Shown in pieces: positions 1 to 9,001 of a stretch of DNA of 64,000 bases (positions are counted from its first letter, which is position 1; every line of letters begins with the position of its first letter). The position numbers were made by a program, and so were the translations under genes. Source of the stretch: Jeotgalibacillus soli (GTDB lineage Bacteria; Bacillota; Bacilli; Bacillales; Jeotgalibacillaceae); assembly GCF_000829435.1 (NCBI RefSeq), contig NZ_JXRP01000020.1, positions 62,001-126,000 of the forward strand, read 5' to 3'. The notes under the pieces are model-generated. The model saw nothing but the letters and a program-made list of their open reading frames with translations, had not been told where the DNA came from and made no database searches.

Positions 1-576
1 CATATCTGAAGCACGCTGTGATACATATTTATGAGAAGTACCATGGAAACCGTATTTACGAATCCCATAATCTTTGTAATACTCGTACGGCAGACTGTAT
101 AAATACGAACTTTCTGGCATCGTTTGGTGGAACGCAGTATCAAAAACGGCAACTGCAGGTACGTTAGGCAGTACGCTTTGGAAAGCACGGATTCCGGTAA
201 TGTTCGCCGGATTATGAAGCGGAGCAAGTTCTGAGAGTTCTTCAAACTTAGCAATCGTTTCTTCATTAATCAGCACAGAATCATTAAACACTTCTCCCCC
301 ATGAACAACACGGTGTCCAATTCCATCAATCTCATCTAATGAAGAAATAATTCCAGCAGATGTTAGTTTGCCAAGCAATAATTTTACTGCAACATCATGA
401 TTGGGAATATCGGTTACTTCTGTTTGTTTTTCTCCGTTTACCGTAATCATAAAGACTGAATCTTTTAAACCAATGCGTTCAATAATTCCTTTTGTAATGA
501 CTGTTTCTTCTGGCATTTCAAACAGCTGGAATTTTAAAGACGAGCTGCCCGCATTAATAGCAATAACTTTAGTCAC
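1..576 (-). CDS. ackA: Acetate kinase, N-terminal part (cut by window edge)
   Basis: Acetate kinase converts acetyl phosphate and ADP to acetate and ATP in overflow metabolism. Only the first 192 codons lie in the window; the gene runs off the left edge. The N-terminus reads [19 protein letters not shown], the ASKHA phosphate-1 motif typical of AckA, and GHRVVHGGE and FDTAFH follow as in the family. The start is a GTG at 574-576, placed about 8 nt after AAAGGAG. A cre-like site and a SigA-type promoter lie upstream (677-733). The gene follows ytxK and tpx in the same direction, the order found in B. subtilis. Confidence 0.96.
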   Translation of the reverse strand, partial: MTKVIAINAGSSSLKFQLFEMPEETVITKGIIERIGLKDSVFMITVNGEKQTEVTDIPNHDVAVKLLLGKLTSAGIISSLDEIDGIGHRVVHGGEVFNDSVLINEETIAKFEELSELAPLHNPANITGIRAFQSVLPNVPAVAVFDTAFHQTMPESSYLYSLPYEYYKDYGIRKYGFHGTSHKYVSQRASDM

Positions 577-676
577 TGGTACCGCTCCTTTTATATTCTT
601 TATTCTCTAGAAAATGGATTAACGTACTAAGAAGCAAACCCATGGTTAAATTCGTAATAAATCACATTCATTTCTC

Positions 677-705
677 ATTTAATCACTGAATACTTTACAC
701 TTCAA
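677..705 (-). promoter_or_regulatory. Predicted SigA promoter of ackA
   Basis: On the minus strand TTGAAG (705-700) and TTAAAT (682-677) are separated by 17 nt. The predicted start point is near 670, giving a leader of about 95 nt. The promoter is inferred from spacing and its relation to the cre site. Confidence 0.5.
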
Positions 706-719
706 GAGAAAGCTTATCG

Positions 720-733
720 TGGTAACGTTTACA
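720..733 (-). promoter_or_regulatory. cre-like CcpA site upstream of ackA
   Basis: TGTAAACGTTACCA matches the cre consensus TGWAANCGNTNWCA at 13 of 14 positions. Its centre is about 56 bp upstream of the predicted start point. In B. subtilis ackA, CcpA activates from a site at about this distance, so activation rather than repression is inferred. Confidence 0.65.
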
Positions 734-756
734 TCAAGAAGTGTTTATTTTCAGAA

Positions 757-792
757 AAAGCGTGTATCGATTTCAATTTCGATACACGCTTT
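757..792 (-). terminator. Terminator of ytxK
   Basis: A 14 bp inverted repeat (AAAGCGTGTATCGA and its complement, 8 nt loop) lies just past the ytxK stop codon and is followed by a T-rich stretch on the minus strand. Confidence 0.8.
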
Positions 793-794
793 CT

Positions 795-1778
795 TTACTT
801 ATTTTCTTGCATCCATAATTGAATTTTTGCCATCATGGATTCAACTGCCTGTCCATTACTGAGTTTTGGCATCTCTGCAAGGAGTACTTGTTTCGGAGGT
901 TTAACATCCTGATGCTGACGCTGCAGAATCAACACACTTTTACCTGATTGCTCATTTTTAAACAAGGAGGTTGGCAGCTTTAAAAGTCCTTGTATATGAA
1001 CATGCTTTTGTAAATACTCATGCAGTTGGCTTGACAAAGGAGATTCAAACAGTCCATTCGGCACAAGGAAAAACAGGTAGCCGCCTTCCCTTACGTGCTG
1101 AATGCTTTGCTCAATAAACAAATGATGGGCATAGGAATGACCAACAGATGCCTTCAAATCATAATCTGCTGCACGTACATCATTGGGATAATAGCCTACT
1201 GGTAAATCACTCACCACCGCATCGACAGGATCAATAAACAGCGGCTCCAGTGCGTCCTGGGTATAAAGATGAAGAGGCTGTTCCGTTAAATTTGCTCCTA
1301 CATAAGCAAGGCGAACGAGTACCTCGTCAATCTCAACTCCATGTGTAACGACCACTTTTCCAGCAAGCTGATTCATGATGGCAAGCGCAAGATTTCCTGT
1401 TCCAAGCGCTGGATCGAGCAGCGTAAGCTCATTTTCCTTCGACGTAAACTTATCAAGTAGAAATCCAATAACCATTGCAATGGAGTCAGGCGTCATTTGA
1501 TGGTTTGGCTGAATATGCTCTTTCATACCTTTTAAAATAGAAAGCTGATAGGCTTTTCGAATATCTTCTTTCTCGTACTTCTCAAGCGGATGCTCGCCAT
1601 ACCATTTCAATAAACGCTTCTTTAATAGAACATCGACATCCTGGCCAACTTCATCACGAAACCAGTTTTCACCGCTTTCTGCAAGCGCCTCTAAATAAGT
1701 AGACGCCACTGCATCCTGAAGAGCAGTTGTCGTTTCATTCAACATCGTAAAAATCGATTCAACGGGAGAATGATTCAT
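795..1778 (-). CDS. ytxK: YtxK-family class I SAM-dependent methyltransferase
   Basis: The protein resembles the N6-adenine DNA methyltransferase fold of the YtxK family, found beside ackA in many Bacillales. The SAM-binding motif I is visible as LDPALGTGNLA. The position of the catalytic (N/D/S)PP(Y/F/W) motif reads SDLPVGYY, so the usual PPY is not intact; DNA methylation is therefore uncertain. No restriction endonuclease or specificity subunit is nearby. The ATG at 1778 lies 10 nt from AGGAGG (1794-1789); a GTG one codon upstream is equally possible. An upstream in-frame extension lacks a ribosome binding site and was not used. About 327 residues. Confidence 0.85.
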   Translation of the reverse strand: MNHSPVESIFTMLNETTTALQDAVASTYLEALAESGENWFRDEVGQDVDVLLKKRLLKWYGEHPLEKYEKEDIRKAYQLSILKGMKEHIQPNHQMTPDSIAMVIGFLLDKFTSKENELTLLDPALGTGNLALAIMNQLAGKVVVTHGVEIDEVLVRLAYVGANLTEQPLHLYTQDALEPLFIDPVDAVVSDLPVGYYPNDVRAADYDLKASVGHSYAHHLFIEQSIQHVREGGYLFFLVPNGLFESPLSSQLHEYLQKHVHIQGLLKLPTSLFKNEQSGKSVLILQRQHQDVKPPKQVLLAEMPKLSNGQAVESMMAKIQLWMQENK

Positions 1779-1880
1779 CACTAGTATTCCTCCTGTCCAT
1801 AATATCAACAACCCATTTTACCCTTATACATAAAAAAAGAAAAGAAAAGACCACCGCGATGGACACTTTCGTTCCAACAC

Positions 1881-1908
1881 AAAAACCGCGTATATGGACG
1901 CGGTTTTT
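1881..1908 (-). terminator. Terminator of tpx
   Basis: AAAAACCGCG and its complement enclose an 8 nt loop, directly downstream of the tpx stop. The ends are A- and T-rich, so it could work in both directions. Confidence 0.75.
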
Positions 1909-1926
1909 GTCGATACTGTCTGTTCG

Positions 1927-2427
1927 TTATTCTGCTGCTTTAGCTGCTTCGATTGCCGCTGCGTAGTCAGGATGATCTGTTGCCTCACTTACATATTCAG
2001 TATATGTAACGACATCATTGCTATCAACGACGAATACTGCACGAGCAAGCAATCGAAGTTCTTCAATAGCAACTCCAAATGCTTTTCCGAATGATAGATC
2101 ACGGTGATCGGAAAGTGTCTGAACGTTTTCAATTCCGTTCGCTCCACACCAGCGGCGCTGAGCAAATGGAAGATCTACAGAAATAGTAAGAATCTTTACA
2201 TTTCCAAGTTCTGCTGCTTCTTCGTTAAAGCGACGAGTTTGTGCATCACAAACCCCCGTATCTAGGGATGGAACAACACTGATTAAACGAACGGTTCCTT
2301 TTGAATCACCCAGTGTGACTGAAGATAGATCGTTGGCCAGTACTGTAAAATCAGGGGCTTTATCCCCTACTTTTACTTCTGATCCAAGAAGTGTTACTTG
2401 GTTTTCTTTAAACGTAATTACTGCCAT
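1927..2427 (-). CDS. tpx: Thiol peroxidase (atypical 2-Cys peroxiredoxin)
   Basis: Tpx reduces alkyl hydroperoxides and hydrogen peroxide in the cytoplasm using thioredoxin. At 166 residues it has family length. The peroxidatic cysteine is Cys60 in [15 protein letters not shown] and the resolving cysteine is Cys94 in RRWCGANG; this spacing is that of the Tpx subfamily. The start ATG is preceded by a GAGGAGG ribosome binding site. It is separated from ytxK by its own terminator, so it is probably a single-gene unit. Confidence 0.96.
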   Translation of the reverse strand: MAVITFKENQVTLLGSEVKVGDKAPDFTVLANDLSSVTLGDSKGTVRLISVVPSLDTGVCDAQTRRFNEEAAELGNVKILTISVDLPFAQRRWCGANGIENVQTLSDHRDLSFGKAFGVAIEELRLLARAVFVVDSNDVVTYTEYVSEATDHPDYAAAIEAAKAAE

Positions 2428-2525
2428 TATGCTTCCTCCTCAAATATGTATAAAACGTTTATTCACTATTTATCATACTGAAAGGAAGCATGAAAGAGCA
2501 ACTGTTTCGATGTATAAGGATTTTA

Positions 2526-2960
2526 TTAAATTGGGGGTTCCCCTGTATTTTTTGATCCTTGCTGATTAGGATTGTTGTTTGAAGAAGACCATTGCTCTTT
2601 AACACGATTAAATGCAGCAGGAGCAAGATCCATCAGTTTTTCAAGCAAATGAGTTTGTTCATTCATATGATGCATTTTAACACCATCTTTTCCAACAATT
2701 AAAAAAGCAATCGGTGTGATGGAGACGCCTCCACCGCTTCCTCCACCAAATGGGTGACCTGTTTGTCCTTCCCCTACGTGATGATAGTCTGAATGAAATT
2801 CGCTTCCCCCGGTGGCAAAGCCGAATCGTACTTTGGAGACTGTCATGATCATGCTGCCGTCTGGTGTCTCAACTGGATCTCCTATTATCGTATTTACATC
2901 GACCATTTCCTTTAACTGTTCCATAGCTGTTGACATAAGCCCTTCAATTGGATGTTCCAT
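2526..2960 (-). CDS. ytfJ: Sporulation protein YtfJ
   Basis: YtfJ/GerW-family protein of 144 residues, known in Bacillus as a sporulation protein expressed in the forespore. The typical core is present: IEGLMSTAMEQLKEMVD at the start, then IIGDPV, a glycine-rich stretch FGGGSGGGVSITP and the hydrophobic AFLIVG segment. The tail is low-complexity and ends with NNNPNQQGSKN, as in other Bacillales copies. It overlaps the end of ytfI by 17 bp, so the two are almost certainly cotranscribed. Its presence indicates an endospore former. Confidence 0.93.
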   Translation of the reverse strand: MEHPIEGLMSTAMEQLKEMVDVNTIIGDPVETPDGSMIMTVSKVRFGFATGGSEFHSDYHHVGEGQTGHPFGGGSGGGVSITPIAFLIVGKDGVKMHHMNEQTHLLEKLMDLAPAAFNRVKEQWSSSNNNPNQQGSKNTGEPPI

Positions 2961-3588
2961 AAACGCCGCCTGCCTTTCGATGGTTTGACACCCTTTTTTC
3001 GATTAAATACAGAATGCCGATTTTTATAAGATGTCCTAAACGAATTGAAAACATACATGATAGCTGCATCTGAAAAACACTTCCTCCAAACAGTGGATAT
3101 ACAGAATGCTGCGGCGTGCATGTCATGATCATTTTTTTTTCGAAAAACAATCTTAACCAACTGTGAAACGTCCATATAAAGGAAGTGATATAAGCTGTCC
3201 AATCTGCCTCATTAACACCAAAACGAATCTCTGTTTGAAGCTTATCCACTGAAACCTTCCGAATGAGCGTTTCCATAAGCCTCCTGCCATTTTTCATTAT
3301 TTGTAAATATTCCTCGTACTTTGATTGGATATGCTGAACATCATCATAAGTAAACTTTTTATTTTCTTCCCCTTTGTCACTCCGTTTTTCATATGACAAT
3401 GAAATCCTTTTGCTTTTTATTAGCGGGATCTCTACTCGCTTGCGGTATAACCCATTAAAAAGCTTTAGCTTTATTTTAAGAAAATCTTTTTCTCCTGTTT
3501 TATTAAAACGAATATGTACAACCATTTTTGAAAAGCAACAATATATGATCAGGAAAATGATGATCAGGATGCTGATAATTAACCACAC
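2944..3588 (-). CDS. ytfI: DUF2953 domain protein YtfI
   Basis: 214-residue protein of unknown function (DUF2953). A hydrophobic N-terminal segment, LIISILIIIFLIIYCC, should anchor it in the membrane; the rest is mostly soluble with a second hydrophobic stretch near the C-terminus. The start is GTG at 3586-3588, preceded by AAAGGGG. It sits directly upstream of and overlaps ytfJ, as in B. subtilis, which suggests a role linked to sporulation; this is inference from position only. Confidence 0.85.
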   Translation of the reverse strand: MWLIISILIIIFLIIYCCFSKMVVHIRFNKTGEKDFLKIKLKLFNGLYRKRVEIPLIKSKRISLSYEKRSDKGEENKKFTYDDVQHIQSKYEEYLQIMKNGRRLMETLIRKVSVDKLQTEIRFGVNEADWTAYITSFIWTFHSWLRLFFEKKMIMTCTPQHSVYPLFGGSVFQMQLSCMFSIRLGHLIKIGILYLIEKRVSNHRKAGGVYGTSN

Positions 3589-3638
3589 GGATATTCCCCT
3601 TTACTGTTTTCCCTATTATCCCCCAACATGAACAAAAA

Positions 3639-3668
3639 AAATCTGCCTCTCTAAAAAGAGGCAGATTT
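3639..3668 (-). terminator. Terminator overlapping the yteJ stop codon
   Basis: AAATCTGCCTCT and its complement with a 6 nt loop, followed by a run of T on the minus strand. The upstream arm covers the last codons and stop of yteJ. Confidence 0.85.
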
Positions 3669-4280
3669 GGTGACAGCCGTTCTTTCATGCACTACAGTTG
3701 TATCTGCAAAAAGGTCATGAATCCCTTGTTTTCTGGGTGTAAAAGCAACGACTATATATAAAATATAAAGCAAAGGAATGGCAAAAATCACAAGTGCACC
3801 ATGAATATAACGCCCGATTAACTCCCGGAATAGCACCTGCATCCAACCAAGGGATTTATCTTTTAATGAAATTACTTTTAGTCCAAATACCATTTTACCA
3901 AGTGTTTGACCAAAGAATTTTGTCATCAAAACAAAGTAGGTAAAGTACGTAATTCCCGTTACAATGCCAAGTACACTGAACCAACCATCATTTGAGGCCC
4001 ACCCAGCCATACGGAATACAGGATATACAAGAATACCGTTTACAGCTGCGATAACAAGGGCATCAAACAAATATGCCCATAAGCGCATCCAAAATCCTCC
4101 GTAATGAGGCGTATAGGTTTGGGCTCTTTCTTGAAAAACAGAAAAATCGCTGTCCACTATACTCTCACTATTGCCGGATGGGACGTGCTTTTCATGCTCA
4201 TACAATAATTCTTGTTCACTGGAACTCGACGTTTTCTGCTGCTCATTTGAACCGAGTAAATTCTCATCTTTTCTATCCAT
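3651..4280 (-). CDS. yteJ: RDD-family membrane protein YteJ
   Basis: The 209-residue protein begins with about 65 polar residues and then has an RDD domain with GGFWMRLWAYLFDALVI and three to four predicted membrane helices. RDD proteins are small membrane proteins, some tied to Na+ or compatible-solute traffic; no specific substrate can be given. The ATG start lies 12 bp after the sppA stop, so sppA-yteJ form one transcript, as in B. subtilis, where the two genes are implicated in resistance to antimicrobial peptides. Confidence 0.9.
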   Translation of the reverse strand: MDRKDENLLGSNEQQKTSSSSEQELLYEHEKHVPSGNSESIVDSDFSVFQERAQTYTPHYGGFWMRLWAYLFDALVIAAVNGILVYPVFRMAGWASNDGWFSVLGIVTGITYFTYFVLMTKFFGQTLGKMVFGLKVISLKDKSLGWMQVLFRELIGRYIHGALVIFAIPLLYILYIVVAFTPRKQGIHDLFADTTVVHERTAVTKSASF

Positions 4281-4291
4281 GTCTCCACCCC

Positions 4292-5293
4292 CTATTCAGC
4301 GTATAAGTACATCGGACGTGGTCCACCGACACGATTGATTACTTGTGACAATACATCTCCCTCAAGTCCGCCAAAAACTTTATGCGCTTGTAAAGATAAT
4401 AACGACGAAAAATCAGATGGTGTTGTGTATTCAATTACACTTGCTCCCTGCAAATCATAATCTTCTTTTACTGCGTTAATGACATCCTCTTCGTATCCGT
4501 AGTCATCAATTAAGCCTAACTCAAGCGCCTGTATTCCATTATAAATACGACCATCAGCGATCTCGCGGACTCGTTCCTCCGGCATTTCACGCCCATTTGC
4601 GATAACGTCTACAAACCCTTGGTAAGAATCTTCTAACATACTTTGAATAATGGCAAGATCTGCTTCAGATACCTCTTCAGCAGGATTAAGCATATCCTTA
4701 AACTCTCCAGATGTAATCGTGACAAATTCAACCCCGTATCTTTCTGCCAGCTCGCTAAAATTGATGCTTTGCATAATAACGCCCAGCGACCCGGTTAATG
4801 TTTCTTTGCTGGCGAAAATTTTATCTGCTGGAGCTGATACATAATAGCCTCCCGAAGTTGCCTGTGCTCCCATCGAAACATACACTGGTTTTCTAGCTTC
4901 CTCTTTGATTTCAACAATTTTATCGTGGATTTGTGCGCTTTCTACCACGCCTCCACCAGGTGTATTCACACTTAAAACGATTGCTTTAACCGTATCATCA
5001 TCTTTTACCTGGTCCAGCTGATTCATAAATTGTGAATGATTGTAGCCAACCCCTCCCAGTAAGCTGCCTTGCTCACCGGTATCTTGAATTGTTCCGTGCA
5101 GATCAAGCACAGCAATTCTTTCCATTGCACTGCCTTCCTCAATAATAGCCTCAGGAAGTCCTTCTGTTGTACCAAAACCACTTAGACTTTCTTCAATATT
5201 CGTCGAAAACATAAACGTTGCAGCATTAATTACAGTAGATACGACTAAAAGTGCTGCCGCAACACCCAATGCTATCCATCTTTTTACTGTCAT
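4292..5293 (-). CDS. sppA: Signal peptide peptidase SppA
   Basis: SppA is a membrane-anchored serine protease that degrades remnant signal peptides. It has one N-terminal transmembrane segment (about residues 5-30). The catalytic dyad can be read directly: Ser147 in AQATSGGYY and Lys199 in SGEFKDM, the same numbers as in the B. subtilis enzyme. The length of 333 residues is normal. The start is supported by a GGAGGGAACAGCG leader. It is the first gene of the sppA-yteJ unit and is divergent from NAD kinase. Confidence 0.96.
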   Translation of the reverse strand: MTVKRWIALGVAAALLVVSTVINAATFMFSTNIEESLSGFGTTEGLPEAIIEEGSAMERIAVLDLHGTIQDTGEQGSLLGGVGYNHSQFMNQLDQVKDDDTVKAIVLSVNTPGGGVVESAQIHDKIVEIKEEARKPVYVSMGAQATSGGYYVSAPADKIFASKETLTGSLGVIMQSINFSELAERYGVEFVTITSGEFKDMLNPAEEVSEADLAIIQSMLEDSYQGFVDVIANGREMPEERVREIADGRIYNGIQALELGLIDDYGYEEDVINAVKEDYDLQGASVIEYTTPSDFSSLLSLQAHKVFGGLEGDVLSQVINRVGGPRPMYLYAE

Positions 5294-5359
5294 TCGCTGT
5301 TCCCTCCTTCGAAGCCTATCCTTTACTTACGGTGGAGCTTCAGAAATGTTTCATTTCAT

Positions 5360-5379
5360 GATACAATTTATATTGTATC
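5360..5379. repeat. Perfect inverted repeat between sppA and the NAD kinase gene
   Basis: GATACAAT-TTAT-ATTGTATC, 8 bp arms with a 4 bp centre, lies between two divergent genes about 65 bp from sppA and 128 bp from the NAD kinase start. It has the shape of a dimeric regulator site; no regulator is identified. Confidence 0.45.
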
Positions 5380-5506
5380 CCTTGTATGTACAGATGATGA
5401 ATGAAGAAAGACAGCTTCTTCTTCCCTGTTGCTTTTATACAAGATGAACCTTACATATTGTACCAAACTAAACAGCTTCAGGACAATGAAAATGGAGGGA
5501 ATAGTA

Positions 5507-6307
5507 GTGGACAACCGTCGAAACATGTATTTTTATGCTCGTAAAGATGATCAAACAAAGGAACAGATAAGTACGCTTAGTGATTTAGCAGAGCGCTACG
5601 GTTTTACGATTGTTAGGGATTCATCGGCTGCTAATATTATTGTTAGTGTTGGAGGGGATGGGGCTTTCTTGCAGGCTGTTCGCAAAACAGGCTTCCGCCA
5701 AGATTGTTTGTATGCGGGTGTATCAACTTCCGGCAGACGCAGCCTTTATTGCGATTTTCACATTGATGATCTCTCTAGCATGATTGAAGCAATGACAAAG
5801 GAAAAAATTGAAGTTAGACGCTTTCCAACTATTCAGGTATCTGTCGATAACGAAGCAAGCTTTCTTTGCTTGAATGAATTCAGTATCCGTTCCGGTATCA
5901 TTAAAACATTTGTTATGGATGTCTATATCGACGAACTTCATTTCGAGGCGTTTCGTGGTGACGGCATGATTATTTCCACTCCAACAGGGAGTACAGCCTA
6001 CAATAAATCTGTTGGCGGTGCAGTTGTTGATCCGATGCTGTCATGTATGCAGGTAAGCGAACTGGCATCATTAAATAATAACCGCTTCCGAACTCTTGGT
6101 TCTTCCTTTATCTTAAGCGAAGAGCGTAAATTGCGATTGGAAATTACACAGGATGGAAACGACTATCCTGTTATGGGTCTAGATAACGAAGCACTAGGAG
6201 TCAGTCATGTTAAAACAGTGGATTTAATGATGAGCGACCAGGTTGTCAAGACTGTAAAGCTTAAGGATAATTCCTTCTGGGAAAAAGTAAAACGAAGCTT
6301 TTTATAA
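5507..6307 (+). CDS. ytdI: NAD kinase (second Bacillus paralogue, YtdI type)
   Basis: Phosphorylates NAD to NADP. The GGDG motif is in SVGGDGAFLQAVR and the family motif in STPTGSTAYNKSVGG. A longer in-frame reading begins at 5429, but GTG at 5507 has GGAGGG 7 nt upstream and gives 266 residues, almost the length of B. subtilis YtdI. The N-terminus then reads MDNRRNMYFYARKD. Gene order beside sppA matches the YtdI paralogue rather than the YjbN one. It ends in a strong shared terminator with rarD. Confidence 0.93.
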   Translation: MDNRRNMYFYARKDDQTKEQISTLSDLAERYGFTIVRDSSAANIIVSVGGDGAFLQAVRKTGFRQDCLYAGVSTSGRRSLYCDFHIDDLSSMIEAMTKEKIEVRRFPTIQVSVDNEASFLCLNEFSIRSGIIKTFVMDVYIDELHFEAFRGDGMIISTPTGSTAYNKSVGGAVVDPMLSCMQVSELASLNNNRFRTLGSSFILSEERKLRLEITQDGNDYPVMGLDNEALGVSHVKTVDLMMSDQVVKTVKLKDNSFWEKVKRSFL

Positions 6308-6322
6308 CCAGCATATATACCT

Positions 6323-6358
6323 AAAAGCTGCATGGACATGAACGTCCATGCAGCTTTT
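6323..6358. terminator. Bidirectional terminator between NAD kinase and rarD
   Basis: AAAAGCTGCATGGAC and its complement form a 15 bp stem with a 6 nt loop and T runs on both strands. It overlaps the rarD stop region. Confidence 0.9.
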
Positions 6359-7278
6359 TACATTGCATTGCGCTGTACCCTTTTAACATACCACTTTGAT
6401 CTGGATACACTAAACAGTGTCAAGCCTGACCAAATAAAGAAAAAGGATATAAAATCAATAAAGGTAAAAGCTTCTTGATATACTAAAACGCCAAGTATCA
6501 ACATAATGGTCGGAGCGATATATTGTAAAAAGCCCATCATGTAAAGCGGTATTCGCTGTGCTCCTTTTGCAAAAAACAGCAGCGGCAATGCAGTAGCAGC
6601 ACCTGCTCCAATAAGGAGTAGATCAATTTGTATGTCACCCGAAAACAATACAGATGTCCCATTAATAAATAAATACGTTATATAAATAAGTGCAATAGGC
6701 ATGGTTACGAGGGTTTCCAGCGTCAGTCCAATCGCTGCATCAACTTGAAGCATTTTTTTAACAAGTCCATAAAGGCCGAATGACAGTGCTAACGTAAAGG
6801 CAATCCAAGGAAAGTTTCCATATGAAATGGTAATAATCATTACGCCAATTAATGCCAAAATAAACGACACAATCTGTGCGCGAGAAAGTGTTTCTTTTAA
6901 AACCACTACACCAAGCAGCACCGAAACAAGTGGGTTAATGTAATATCCGAGACTCGCTTCAACAATCTGGTTTGAATTTACTGCCCATATGTAAAGAAAC
7001 CAGTTTCCTGTTATTAAAAGTGATGCAGCAACTAATGCAGCCAATCGTTTTTTATTTTTTTGAAGGGTAAGTCCTTCTCTTTTCAGTGCCCGTAAATTCC
7101 CGGTAGCTAAAAGCAAAACAAACATAAACCAAAATGACCAAAATATTCGATTTGCGAGGATTTCCTCTGCACTTATATGGTGCAGGAATTTCCAGTATAT
7201 TGGGAGTAACCCCCAAATTAAATAAGCTGATATTGCATACAGCATCCCTTGTCTTTCTTGTCTTTCTTCTCTTTCCAT
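6358..7278 (-). CDS. rarD: EamA-family transporter RarD
   Basis: DMT-superfamily membrane protein with two EamA repeats and about ten transmembrane helices; the N-terminal AISAYLIWGLLPIYWKF is diagnostic for RarD. The name comes from chloramphenicol-sensitive mutants of other bacteria; the substrate is unknown. An in-frame extension to 7344 lacks a ribosome binding site; ATG at 7278 has GGAG 8 nt upstream and gives 306 residues. It is not part of the usual B. subtilis order here and looks like a local insertion between ytdI and ytcJ. Confidence 0.9.
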   Translation of the reverse strand: MEREERQERQGMLYAISAYLIWGLLPIYWKFLHHISAEEILANRIFWSFWFMFVLLLATGNLRALKREGLTLQKNKKRLAALVAASLLITGNWFLYIWAVNSNQIVEASLGYYINPLVSVLLGVVVLKETLSRAQIVSFILALIGVMIITISYGNFPWIAFTLALSFGLYGLVKKMLQVDAAIGLTLETLVTMPIALIYITYLFINGTSVLFSGDIQIDLLLIGAGAATALPLLFFAKGAQRIPLYMMGFLQYIAPTIMLILGVLVYQEAFTFIDFISFFFIWSGLTLFSVSRSKWYVKRVQRNAM

Positions 7279-7378
7279 ATAAATCTCCAATCTTTTGAGA
7301 ATCGAAACAAAATTTATTATACTCCCGCTTATTGGAAGCGGCAACTCCTTTTAAACAAAATAAAGAAGCAGGTTTCTC

Positions 7379-8974
7379 CTACTTCTCATAAACGATTTTG
7401 CCATTAACAACCGTCTTTGTTACATTCATAGTTAAGAGCTGATCGATAGGTTCATTAAAAGGATTCTTTTCTAGAATCGTAAAATCTGCTGCAAAGCCTT
7501 TCTCAATTATTCCTCTATCGTGTTCATGATGACAAGCAAATGCACTTCCTTTTGTAAAAAGGGCTATAGCCTCATACAAGGTTAAGCATTGACCTGCTCC
7601 ATAAACAGTCTTTTCGGAATCATCCGGTTTTCTTCTAGTAACCGCAGCATGAATACCTAGCAGCGGCCCAAGTGGTTCAATCGGTGCATCCGAGCCGCCC
7701 GCACAGGCAATCCCTCTGTCAAGCAGTGTTTTCCATGCATAATTCCATTTCATTCTGTCTTTGCCAATTCGCTCCTCCACCCATGGAAAATCCGACACGA
7801 CAAAACGAGGCTGTATATCCAGAACAACAGGGAGCTTTTCAGAACGTTCAACCAAATCCTTCTCTAAAATTTGTGCGTGAATTAAACGGTCTCTTTGTCC
7901 ATTTTCCGCAGGATATTGTTCTATCGCATCCAACACATACTCATACGCTAAATCTCCTATGGTGTGAACCGCAATGGGCATTTCATATTGTCGTGCCTTA
8001 TATACTAGCTGCTTTAACTTGTTATAGCTGTGGATCGCTACTCCTTGTGTTGATGGTTCATCCGCATACGGCTGACGCAGCAATGCTGTTCGTCCGCCTA
8101 ACGCACCGTCAGCAAAGATTTTCATTGCACCGAACTCCACATAACGCGAGCCGGATAAAAATGAATGTCCCTGACGATACCAATCCTCAATCACTGCATG
8201 ATGAACAAGCAAATGGGCTCTGAAGAGATGGCCTTCCTCTTCGATCACCTTTTGAAAAGCCCGATATGTACGTGTAAAATCTCCATAATAACTTAAATCT
8301 TCTGTATGACCTCCTGTTAAACCAAGGGACCATGCATAGCGGACACCTTCACGAAGCGCTCGCTGAATATATTCATCTTCAATAGGTGGAAGCGCAGGAA
8401 TCATCAAATCCTGCGCCTGGTCCTTTAGCAAACCCGTTAGCGATCCGCTTTCATCACGTTCAAGCACGCCGCCCTCGGGATTCGGTGTCAATTCGTTAAT
8501 TTTCGCTTTTTCAAGTCCCAATGAGTTGACCGCCGTTACATGCCGGCAAATTCTTTTTAATAGTACTGGGTGATGAGGTGCAATTTGATCCAGCTCCGAA
8601 GCGGTTATGACCTCTGATTCATGCCATTGATTTTCATTCCAGCCATCCCCTAAGATCCACTTGCCCTTTGGCAGATGATCAGCCTTCTGTTTTACTGCCC
8701 TGAGCACCTCATTCTTAGAGGTCATAAATGATAAATCTAATTGCATTAAGGTTTCTCCAACGCCGATCAAATGTAGATGGCTGTCAACAAAGCCAGGAAA
8801 TAATATTTGTCCTTTTAGATCTATGATTTCGTCTACTGTCTCAGCTAAACGCTGCTCGATCTCTTCTTTCCTTCCCACATCAATAATTTTCCCATGTTGT
8901 GTTAAGATTGCTTCTACTGTATGATTTTCCTTTTGCATCGTGTATATGGTGCCATTTGTCCAAAGCCTTCTCAT
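7379..8974 (-). CDS. ytcJ: YtcJ-family metal-dependent amidohydrolase
   Basis: Amidohydrolase of the exoenzyme-regulatory AepA/YtcJ group. The N-terminal metal motif HxH is His66 and His68 in GFVDSHLHL; later metal ligands are in VHTIGDLAYE and in AGGSDAPIEP. At 531 residues it has family length (about 530). The substrate is unknown; related enzymes hydrolyse N-acyl amides or amidines. The ATG is preceded by GGAGGGAATAATGA. It is transcribed with ytcI, but a strong terminator lies between them, so it probably also has its own promoter. Confidence 0.9.
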   Translation of the reverse strand: MRRLWTNGTIYTMQKENHTVEAILTQHGKIIDVGRKEEIEQRLAETVDEIIDLKGQILFPGFVDSHLHLIGVGETLMQLDLSFMTSKNEVLRAVKQKADHLPKGKWILGDGWNENQWHESEVITASELDQIAPHHPVLLKRICRHVTAVNSLGLEKAKINELTPNPEGGVLERDESGSLTGLLKDQAQDLMIPALPPIEDEYIQRALREGVRYAWSLGLTGGHTEDLSYYGDFTRTYRAFQKVIEEEGHLFRAHLLVHHAVIEDWYRQGHSFLSGSRYVEFGAMKIFADGALGGRTALLRQPYADEPSTQGVAIHSYNKLKQLVYKARQYEMPIAVHTIGDLAYEYVLDAIEQYPAENGQRDRLIHAQILEKDLVERSEKLPVVLDIQPRFVVSDFPWVEERIGKDRMKWNYAWKTLLDRGIACAGGSDAPIEPLGPLLGIHAAVTRRKPDDSEKTVYGAGQCLTLYEAIALFTKGSAFACHHEHDRGIIEKGFAADFTILEKNPFNEPIDQLLTMNVTKTVVNGKIVYEK

Positions 8975-9001
8975 TCATTATTCCCTCCTACATTTAACCC
9001 C

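Noticed and set aside
5429-5506. Longer N-terminus for the NAD kinase
   Set aside because: No ribosome binding site fits the earlier starts, and GTG 5507 has an ideal one and gives the family length.
7672-8223. 183-codon plus-strand frame inside the ytcJ gene
   Set aside because: It is antisense to a clear amidohydrolase, with no start signal and unnatural composition.
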